Assembly (NCBI GenBank): GCA_017454585.1
Contig: JAFTCU010000047.1
Coordinates: 1 to 14,277 of the forward strand
Direction: 5' to 3'
Source of the DNA: Thermoguttaceae bacterium
GTDB lineage: Bacteria > Planctomycetota > Planctomycetia > Pirellulales > Thermoguttaceae
Length of the DNA: 14,277 bases
In this document: positions 6,961-12,152 of the stretch, one piece after another
Numbering within the stretch: position 1 is the stretch's first letter
Layout: every line of letters begins with the position of its first letter
Notes under the pieces: generated by a model
Database searches by the model: none
Told to the model about the DNA's origin: nothing
What the model saw: the letters and a program-made list of their open reading frames with translations, nothing else
Program-made: the position numbers and the translations under genes

Positions 6961-8583
6961 TCAAAATCCCTCCAAATCCCCCTCCAATTCCAGGCCGGTA
7001 TAATAACGCAAATTCCCCCTGCGTTCTTTCTGCACTTGCGCCCCGGCCTTTTGGAAGTAAGCCAGCAGCCGCGCCGAAAATTTGTTTTCTGCCATCGGGA
7101 AATTATTCCCCGTTTCCTCCATCCATTTTCGATACCGTTCATAAACCTTGCGAGTGGAAACCAGCCCGTTTTCAGTCACAGTTAAAAATTCATCAAAAAA
7201 GGTTTCCTCTGGGTGATTCATCTTTCTGGAATCAGAAACCACCCGCTTTCCCGCCTCCGTGTTGGAAAACTGTTTTGCGCCTGATTCAATCAAACGTCTA
7301 TACCCCTCCAAAGCCCAATTCAAAATTCCGGGGAGTTCCCTTTTCAAATCGTCTTTCAGGTGATTATTTTCGCCCGGCGTTCCGGCAAACGTCCGCTGGA
7401 AATGAATTACACGGAGCCGCCGGTAAATCCCTCTACTTGTATCCAGAAAGGCCGGAAATGGGGGATTTACCGCAAAAATCATTAAAGCAACCAGAGGGCG
7501 GGTTTCTCCGTCCACTCCTTTTTTTTCGACCAAAGCGGACTCTCCCACCGCCCCCAATTTTAATATTCTTTCCATTTCTGGAATTTGATTTCTGTTAATC
7601 CGGTTATTTCCTTCGGAGTCGATATTTACCCGTTTCTCTGTTAGTGGATACCGTGAAAACCGATCCCCCAAACCAGCGAGCGAGACGGCACATTCCGCCC
7701 CGGTGTTTAGATCTCTCAGAATGTCACAAACCACGCCTTTTCCGTTTCCGCCCTCTCCGTAAAGAATAGCGAAACCTTGAAACGACCGGTCAAAAGTCAG
7801 AGAAACCCCGAAAAATTCCTGTAGGACCGCCGCCGATTCTGAATCAAGCGTTTCCTCCAAGAATTGATTCCATCGCGGGCAAACCGCCGCTGGATCATAA
7901 TCGCAAGGGACTCTCCCCAAAGTGAAAAGGTTTCGGGTAAATTCCCGCGTTTTGCCTGTTCGCGTATTGATCAGCAAGTTTAGGCACGGAATCCAATCAG
8001 GGGCCGGAATCCCTTTCAGTTCATCGGATTCACCGGAGCGGGTCACGAAATAGGAGTAAATTCCCTGTACACGTTTTATACTCCACATAGCCCGCAACCA
8101 TTCAACCACGTCCGCCGTTTTCGATTTTGAGTAATTTTCGGGGAAATGTTTGTTTATAAATCGAACCACAAACGTTTCTACGTCTGTTTTTCTCCCTTCC
8201 ACCCAGCCGGAATTTTCATCATATTGGAACCACTGCGAACCAGAAAAAAGGAATTCTAAATTGGGAGTTTCTTCCAAAATCTTTTTGCCGATTTCAACCG
8301 CCGAAAGTTTCGCCGGAATCAGTTCACTTTTCCCCTGCTGCGTTCCACGTCTGCGAGCCTGCGAGCGTTTCGGGCTTTCATCGGAATCGACCGGAGCAGA
8401 GCCGGAACCGGGGGCCGTTTCGGGAGGAATCTGCGAGCCGTCAGTAAGGCCGTTTTCCGCCTGTTTGCGGGGCCGTCCCACCTTCTTGACCGTTTGCCCC
8501 TGCGAGCCGTCCACGGGCCGCCCTGCGCCGATTTTCGCCACGTCATCGGGGGTTTTGGGTGAAACAATAGGTTTATTCTCCAT
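6961..8583 (-). CDS. P4/D5-type superfamily 3 replicative helicase
   Basis: The 540-residue protein has a low-complexity, basic N-terminal part with two AT-hook-like GRP cores (GAGRP, 19-23; KVGRPRK, 34-40) and two DGSQ motifs. A D5-type N-terminal domain (about 100-250) precedes the SF3 AAA+ core: Walker A GEGGNGKG (276-283), with Gly where Ser/Thr is usual after Lys, Walker B VNIDSE (319-324), sensor Asn in FAVNPPFPAF (N373) and an Arg-rich GIYRRLRVI (385-393) near the arginine finger. A winged-helix-like C-terminus (ENKFSARLLAYFQKAGAQV, from 499) closes the protein. Such hexameric helicases unwind origins of phages, plasmids and satellites. The ATG overlaps the end of the TOPRIM gene by 11 bp and has GGGAGGG 8 bases upstream, so the two are translationally coupled and probably act as one replication module. 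Confidence 0.9.
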   Translation of the reverse strand: MENKPIVSPKTPDDVAKIGAGRPVDGSQGQTVKKVGRPRKQAENGLTDGSQIPPETAPGSGSAPVDSDESPKRSQARRRGTQQGKSELIPAKLSAVEIGKKILEETPNLEFLFSGSQWFQYDENSGWVEGRKTDVETFVVRFINKHFPENYSKSKTADVVEWLRAMWSIKRVQGIYSYFVTRSGESDELKGIPAPDWIPCLNLLINTRTGKTREFTRNLFTLGRVPCDYDPAAVCPRWNQFLEETLDSESAAVLQEFFGVSLTFDRSFQGFAILYGEGGNGKGVVCDILRDLNTGAECAVSLAGLGDRFSRYPLTEKRVNIDSEGNNRINRNQIPEMERILKLGAVGESALVEKKGVDGETRPLVALMIFAVNPPFPAFLDTSRGIYRRLRVIHFQRTFAGTPGENNHLKDDLKRELPGILNWALEGYRRLIESGAKQFSNTEAGKRVVSDSRKMNHPEETFFDEFLTVTENGLVSTRKVYERYRKWMEETGNNFPMAENKFSARLLAYFQKAGAQVQKERRGNLRYYTGLELEGDLEGF

Positions 8584-9700
8584 ATCTTATTCCCTCCCAA
8601 TCATTAACCGGAGTTAAATTTCTAAAGTCAAAAAACATTTCCCGAACCAGTTCCGCAAGTGTTCGCGCCTTTACTTCACCGCGCCCGCCGGTATAGCCAT
8701 CAAAATAATCGATCACTTCCACCGCGTCCGATTTTTCGGAAAAGTGGTTTGGGTAGTATGCAAGGGCGTCCAGATTACGAGCCACACCGAGCAACGAAAG
8801 AGCAGCCCGCCGCGCATACTCAAACCCTGCGGAATCGTTATCAGGCCAAATAAAAACATCTTTTCCGCGGAAATATTCAGAGTATTCAGGTTTCCAAGCC
8901 CCCGCGCCGTTTGGGAAACAGACGGCCAAAACCTCCGGTCCGTACCATCGGGCCAAAAAAGCATTAAGCCGAAAAGCCGCCTTTTCACCTTCGACCAAAT
9001 AAACCCCCTGCGCCGGTTTCAAATCGGGGAGCCGCCACGGAATCGGGGGCAAACTTCCACCGCCGCGGATATAGCCGCCCGCCGCCGTTTCGTAATGATA
9101 GGCCCGAAAACTCTTTTTAGGTTTGCCGTTCGCCGCCTGCTCTTTCCATTCGATCCGCTTCCAAAGCTGGAGAGGTTTCCCGGAGCCGTCACGGTACTCA
9201 AACAAATAAACCCTCAAATATTTGGACGTTTGCGGATTTAATGGAACGTTAATGAAAACACCGGGGACTTGCGTCACGCTATACCAGAAACTCTTTTTCC
9301 CGTTTTGTTCCTCAATCCCGTTCTTTTTATGAATCAGTATTTCGGAACCCTGCGAGCCGGAACCTGTACCAGAGCCGGAGCGAGTGCCAGGACGAACCAG
9401 AGAAAGGGCCGGAGCCTTGACCACCTGCGAGCGTTCACCGCGTTCAAGGGCCGTTCCACGTTCCGCCGGGGCTTTCTTCCAAGCGTTTTCACACGTCCGC
9501 AAAATTTCTTCTTTACTCCACGGGGGATCACATCGTTCATTCCAGTAAGCAAGCAGGAACCGCGCCGCCTGTTCCGCCGTCAAGTTAAATTTCACGATCA
9601 CTTTCAAGGCGCAATCCCACAAAACCTTTTGACCGCCGGAACCGGAAACCGCCGGGGGGAGCGTCTGAATATAATTCTCAATTCTGTTTTCAATGTTCAT
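8573..9700 (-). CDS. Primase-type protein: PriCT-like domain plus TOPRIM domain
   Basis: The 375-residue protein starts with a helical domain (about 5-75: TLPPAVSGSGGQKVLWDCAL through RCDPPWSKEEILRTCENAW). This closely matches the primase-associated (PriCT-like) domain of mobile-element proteins. A Gly/Ser-rich linker (about 100-120) follows, then a beta-rich region, and a TOPRIM domain with E237 in YLVEGEKAA and the acidic pair in WPDNDSAGFEYA (D287, D289). TOPRIM domains bind metal and catalyse primer synthesis in DnaG-type primases. No CHC2 zinc finger is present. It probably acts with the overlapping downstream helicase, together equivalent to the fused P4 alpha protein. A GTG at 9718 is an alternative start, but the AGGGG before it touches the codon. 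The ATG at 9700 has GGGGGTGAG about 13 bases upstream, also not ideal. Confidence 0.8.
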   Translation of the reverse strand: MNIENRIENYIQTLPPAVSGSGGQKVLWDCALKVIVKFNLTAEQAARFLLAYWNERCDPPWSKEEILRTCENAWKKAPAERGTALERGERSQVVKAPALSLVRPGTRSGSGTGSGSQGSEILIHKKNGIEEQNGKKSFWYSVTQVPGVFINVPLNPQTSKYLRVYLFEYRDGSGKPLQLWKRIEWKEQAANGKPKKSFRAYHYETAAGGYIRGGGSLPPIPWRLPDLKPAQGVYLVEGEKAAFRLNAFLARWYGPEVLAVCFPNGAGAWKPEYSEYFRGKDVFIWPDNDSAGFEYARRAALSLLGVARNLDALAYYPNHFSEKSDAVEVIDYFDGYTGGRGEVKARTLAELVREMFFDFRNLTPVNDWEGIRYGE

Positions 9701-9765
9701 TGAAAGAAATAAACTCACCCCCTAAAAAAAACTCTTTCGTCTGCTGTTCTTTAATAAAAAGTCTG

Positions 9766-9798
9766 AAAAGGACCCACCTCAAGAGGGAGGGTCCTTTA
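9766..9798 (-). terminator. Rho-independent-type terminator between xis and the primase gene
   Basis: AAAGGACCC (9767-9775) pairs with GGGTCCTTT (9789-9797), extended by inner CCTC/GAGG around an AA turn. Read leftward the stem ends in CCTTTT. It lies 60 bp beyond the stop of the excisionase-type gene, so the replication genes probably have their own promoter or depend on read-through. Confidence 0.65.
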
Positions 9799-9857
9799 TT
9801 GAACACGCCGCGCCGATCATTGAAAAAATCGTTCTGTTTTTACCAACCAAAGGAAAA

Positions 9858-10061
9858 CTATTTTGGGTTTTCCAATGACTTCACGCCGCAAGGGGTTTTC
9901 TGCTTTTCCGCAAGCCACGCATCCACCTGTTCTTTTGAGAAACGAACCAACCGACCGAGTTTCACGCACGGCAAGCCGTCATTCGTCCTCAAGTAGTTCA
10001 CCGTCCGGACCGAGCATTTCAGCAGGTCTGCAACATCGTCAATAGTAAGAAATTCATTCAT
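9858..10061 (-). CDS. xis: Excisionase-type small HTH protein (MerR/AlpA-like winged helix)
   Basis: The 67-residue protein has the typical excisionase/HTH_17 pattern: FLTIDDVADLLKCSVRTVNYL (helix-turn-helix, from residue 4), then a wing with GLPCVKLGRLVRFSKEQVDAWLAEK (29-53). Proteins of this family bind DNA near att sites and steer integrases toward excision, and several also act as regulators (AlpA). TAAGGAG lies 9 bases before the ATG, and a good promoter is present upstream. It sits away from int, across the replication genes. A purely regulatory role is also possible. Confidence 0.85.
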   Translation of the reverse strand: MNEFLTIDDVADLLKCSVRTVNYLRTNDGLPCVKLGRLVRFSKEQVDAWLAEKQKTPCGVKSLENPK

Positions 10062-10128
10062 AATACAAAACTCCTTATAAAAGAATCTGGAATCAACACC
10101 CGCGCCTTTCGCAAGTGTTATGGGAGTT

Positions 10129-10156
10129 AGTATAGCACAAAAAAAGAGCCTTGCAA
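10129..10156 (-). promoter_or_regulatory. Promoter of the excisionase-type gene
   Basis: On the minus strand, TTGCAA (10156-10151) and TATACT (10134-10129) are spaced by 16 bp, both close to the housekeeping consensus. Transcription would start about 60 bp before the ATG at 10061. The repeat ATTATTGAAACGT begins one base upstream of the -35 box. Confidence 0.6.
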
Positions 10157-10157
10157 G

Positions 10158-10248
10158 ATTATTGAAACGTCATTCTCAATAACGTAAAAAAGGGGCTTTT
10201 CGCCCCGTAAAAATAAGAGTATTCCAGAAACAAACATTATTGAAACGT
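10158..10248. repeat. Direct repeat ATTATTGAAACGT, candidate operator sites
   Basis: The 13-bp sequence occurs at 10158-10170 and 10236-10248. An inverted partial copy, ATAACGT, lies at 10178-10184. The pair flanks the terminator of the 303-residue gene and ends next to the -35 box of the excisionase-type promoter. It shares GAAACGT with the palindrome GAAACGTTTC near 11366. A regulator-binding role is inferred. Confidence 0.45.
10186..10206 (-). terminator. Rho-independent terminator of the 303-residue gene
   Basis: Read leftward: GGGGC, loop GAAAA, GCCCC, followed by six T. The hairpin begins 62 bp beyond the stop codon at 10268. It is a compact and convincing intrinsic terminator. Confidence 0.8.
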
Positions 10249-10267
10249 TATCGAGAGCCGCCAGCCG

Positions 10268-11179
10268 TCAAGATTTTTTGGGCCTTGCTTGCGAAACACC
10301 CGATCGAATATTGGTAATCTCCTGTTTTCTAATATCCGGGTCCACCGCGTCCCAATCCTCTCCCCAGTGTTCAATTTTCCAGATTTCCTCATAAGAACAG
10401 TTTTCCTCTAGCTTCATTAAATACCGAGTATAGTTTTGAGTATGTTTTGCACGGTATTTCAAATAAATTTCCCGTAATTCTTCAAGCCGTGTTTTCGGTT
10501 TCGCGTTTCCGCTTGACGTATTCTCTACCACCTGTCCTAATTTTTCGTCTATTTTTTCCAATATTTCATTCGTCTTTTTCTGTTCGGTCAAAGTGGTTTC
10601 CCGTTTGGAATCGCACACCGAGCCCTGAATTTCGGCAAGCGTTCCCTGAATCACCGCCGGAACAAACCCAGACGGAACGGAATCAGCAGCGACCGCCGGA
10701 ACCGCCCCCGGAACAGAATCAGCAGAGGCCGCCGGAGTGGTATCAGGATAAACCAAGAGAGAATCAGCCGGAGTCGGGGTCTGGACCGTCTGCGAGTTCT
10801 TTTGATTAAATACTTTTATAAAATCATCAAGTTCACTATTCTCAAATCTTTTGTTAAACAAATTTAATTTGTTCAAATTGTCATATTGAACGATTTCCAT
10901 TTTTTCTATTTCTATTCTTTTTTCAGGTGGAATTTCAATATATTCAATATCTTCAAATTGACTATCTTGACTTTCTTCCAAAATGGCAGACCAATCAAAA
11001 CAATCGCAGCGTTTCTCATTTGTAACACTAACGATAGTATCAGCCAGTTTCCAAATTATTTCTTCATTCTGAATCAGTTCCTCTTGAAACAATTCCTCAT
11101 TCGATAATTCTTTAAGAAAAAAATACCCCTCATAAATTTTTTCATAACTAATCACTTTCATATACAAGACATATTTCAT
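10268..11179 (-). CDS. Unknown element-encoded protein, 303 residues
   Basis: I do not recognise a family. The N-terminal part (1 to about 128) is acidic, predicted mixed alpha/beta (LSNEELFQEELIQNEEIIWKLAD; EYIEIPPEKRIEIEKMEIVQ). A flexible Pro/Ala/Ser-rich linker (about 131-180) contains a 12-residue tandem repeat, ADSVPGAVPAVA then ADSVPSGFVPAV. A helix that could form a coiled coil follows (TEQKKTNEILEKIDEKLGQV, 198-217). A basic helical C-terminus (230-303) with Trp-rich IWKIEHWGEDWDAV ends in ARPKKS. The linker plus basic tail suggests a two-part protein that binds DNA or a partner. ATG at 11179 has AAGGGGA about five bases upstream. It stands alone as a transcription unit with its own terminator and is the only non-replication, non-recombination gene of the element, so it is the main cargo or helper-interaction candidate. 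Confidence 0.75.
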   Translation of the reverse strand: MKYVLYMKVISYEKIYEGYFFLKELSNEELFQEELIQNEEIIWKLADTIVSVTNEKRCDCFDWSAILEESQDSQFEDIEYIEIPPEKRIEIEKMEIVQYDNLNKLNLFNKRFENSELDDFIKVFNQKNSQTVQTPTPADSLLVYPDTTPAASADSVPGAVPAVAADSVPSGFVPAVIQGTLAEIQGSVCDSKRETTLTEQKKTNEILEKIDEKLGQVVENTSSGNAKPKTRLEELREIYLKYRAKHTQNYTRYLMKLEENCSYEEIWKIEHWGEDWDAVDPDIRKQEITNIRSGVSQARPKKS

Positions 11180-11294
11180 TTTGTCCCCTTAAAACTCAAA
11201 CAAAAAAGCAACGTTTGAAATATTTATAATAACATAAAATACCGATTATGCAAGGAGGGGCACTTAAAACACATTTCCCGCCGAAATCGTCCTA

Positions 11295-11541
11295 AAAAGT
11301 TTTGTCCATTTTGGACAAAGAACCGCCTCCCATCGGAGCGAGCCAAAAAGAGAGAGAGGGAACCGGAGAAACGTTTCGCGGGAATCAGCAGCCCGCCGCC
11401 CTGGTTATCAGAGCCACCCAGCCGGGGCCGTTCACGGAACCACCGCAAGCAGGGCCGAAAAGTTTTGTCCATTTTGGACAAAGAGCCACCTCCCACGTTC
11501 ACGAGCCAAAAAGAGAGAGGGAACCGGGGAACGTTTCGCGG
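11295..11541. repeat. Pair of ~85-bp direct repeats, each starting with a TTTGTCC hairpin
   Basis: Copy 1 (11295-11381) and copy 2 (11458-11541) share AAAAGTTTTGTCC, GGACAAAG, CCTCCCA, GAGCCAAAAAGAGAGAG, GGGAACCGG and AACGTTTCGCGG in the same order, 163 bp apart. Each starts with the stem TTTGTCC-ATTTT-GGACAAA (11301-11319 and 11464-11482). Copy 1 has the palindrome GAAACGTTTC (from 11368). The ordered sharing shows a real duplication kept by selection or recent copying. Confidence 0.85.
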
Positions 11542-11551
11542 AAAAGCATTT

Positions 11552-11609
11552 TAGCAGGGTTTACCCTTCTACTAGCAGGGTTTACCCTGCAAAACCCTGC
11601 AAACCCTGC
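11552..11609. repeat. GCAGGG/CCCTGC iteron array, candidate origin
   Basis: TAGCAGGGTTTACCCT occurs at 11552-11567 and again at 11573-11588, exactly 21 bp (two helical turns) apart. The second is part of the hairpin GCAGGG-TTTA-CCCTGC. Two more CCCTGC units follow at 11595-11600 and 11604-11609, each followed by AAA. Helically phased iterons beside the large direct repeats fit a replication origin recognised by the element's helicase, by analogy with P4 ori1. Binding is not shown. Confidence 0.55.
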
Positions 11610-11862
11610 AAATTTAGAGGGATCGCAAACAAAGCCAAAACAGAAAGAAGTGAGACCACACACCCAGCAGAGCAACAGAGCCGGAAAAAAGAAAAAACCT
11701 CTCTTTCTGGTTTGTTCAAAAAGAATCAGTTTCGTTTTCCTCTCCCCTTAACCCCACTGCGTACAAACCAGAGAGGGGGGTAAAGGGGGGAGAGAGACCA
11801 AACCGAGCAGGGCGAAACAAAACACCGAGGCCGGGGCGGGTTTCGCGCCGTGTTTGCTTTCC

Positions 11863-11894
11863 AGCGTCAAACCGTCAGGCCCTCCCTTGACGCT
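11863..11894. repeat. Inverted repeat AGCGTCAA / TTGACGCT
   Basis: Perfect 8-bp arms separated by 16 bp, inside the non-coding right end. No U-run follows on either strand, so it is more likely a protein-binding site or structured RNA element than a terminator. Two similar purine-rich blocks (11767-11815 and 11964-12013, both ending in ACCGAGCRGGGC) flank it. Confidence 0.4.
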
Positions 11895-12026
11895 TTCAAA
11901 AAAATGAATTAAAATGGGAAAAGTTAAAAGGGTTTTTACTTGAATCGCGCCGCAACCGGCACGAATCAAAGAGAGGTAAAGGGAGGGGAGAGGATTGAAA
12001 ACCGAGCGGGGCCAAATCCGGCGAGT

Positions 12027-12043
12027 AGCCCCTATTTAAGCCC
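12027..12043. repeat. Candidate integrase arm-type site, right end
   Basis: AGCCCCTATTTAAGCCC is identical over 17 bp to 5289-5305 near the left end. It lies 41 bp inside the attR core, a usual distance for arm-type sites. In the circular form it would lie about 200 bp from the left copies, across the attP core. Confidence 0.5.
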
Positions 12044-12074
12044 CTGTCCCCTGTCAAGTATCGTATTTTACGAG

Positions 12075-12083
12075 TTATCCACA
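12075..12083 (+). promoter_or_regulatory. Perfect-consensus DnaA box beside attR
   Basis: TTATCCACA matches the strict DnaA-box consensus and ends one base before the attR core (12085). In the excised circle it would directly abut attP. A single box can arise by chance, so function is unproven. Confidence 0.4.
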
Positions 12084-12084
12084 C

Positions 12085-12100
12085 CCCGCCTTGGCTATAA
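12085..12100 (+). repeat. attR core (16 bp), displaced 3' end of tRNA-Leu
   Basis: CCCGCCTTGGCTATAA is an exact copy of the attL core. It is the original end of the chromosomal tRNA-Leu gene, since the tRNA's terminator follows 10 bp later. No tRNA body precedes it here, so it is not a tRNA gene. Confidence 0.93.
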
Positions 12101-12110
12101 CTTATGCCTG

Positions 12111-12140
12111 AAACCCCGTAAAATGCGGGGTTTTCTTTTT
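12111..12140 (+). terminator. Original terminator of tRNA-Leu, now beside attR
   Basis: AAACCCCG (12111-12118) and CGGGGTTT (12126-12133) form an 8-bp stem with a seven-base loop, followed by TTTTCTTTTT-like sequence. It is a strong intrinsic terminator immediately after attR. Before insertion it would have stood 10 bp beyond the att core of the tRNA gene. Confidence 0.8.
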
Positions 12141-12152
12141 GAAATGATCAAA

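Larger units (their letters stand above)
11180..12084. other. Repeat-rich non-coding right end of the element
   Basis: About 900 bp without a believable gene. From left to right it holds the leader and promoter zone of the 303-residue gene (11180-11270), two 85-bp direct repeats with hairpins (11295-11541) and GCAGGG iterons (11552-11609). Beyond these lie a long purine-rich stretch with repeated AGAGAG/GGGG blocks (about 11630-12015), an inverted repeat (11863-11894), a candidate integrase arm site (12027-12043) and a DnaA box (12075-12083). Open frames here run through the repeats in low-complexity code and are treated as spurious. Confidence 0.65.
5137..12100. mobile_element. Integrated satellite-like element in tRNA-Leu (about 6.95 kb)
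   Basis: The element is bounded by an exact 16-bp direct repeat, which starts in the T-arm of tRNA-Leu and ends 3 bases past its 3' end. It carries a tyrosine integrase beside attL, helicase, PriCT-like/TOPRIM protein, excisionase-type HTH protein and one unknown protein, all on the minus strand, plus about 900 bp of repeat-rich non-coding DNA at the right. No virion, packaging, relaxase or transfer gene is seen. Comparable known elements are P4-type phage satellites (integrase, alpha helicase-primase, separate ori and crr) and small integrative mobilizable elements. The boundaries are well supported. The satellite interpretation is inference. Confidence 0.9.

Noticed and set aside
11302..11751. 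Plus-strand open frame of 149 codons over the repeats
   Set aside because: It starts at TTG inside a hairpin, crosses both 85-bp repeats and the iterons, has low-complexity charged code and no ribosome site. The repeat structure explains the sequence better.
11896..12084. Minus-strand open frame of 62 codons ending at attR
   Set aside because: No start signal in the integrated form. It is more sensibly read as the continuation of int in the circular form, reported as a finding.
12085..12100. A second tRNA gene at the right end
   Set aside because: Only the last 13 tRNA bases are present. There is no D, anticodon or full T arm.
11940..12152. In-frame N-terminal extension of the HigA-ImmA protein through attR
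   Set aside because: It reads through the att core and a terminator hairpin, and HigA homologues start at about the ATG at 12153.
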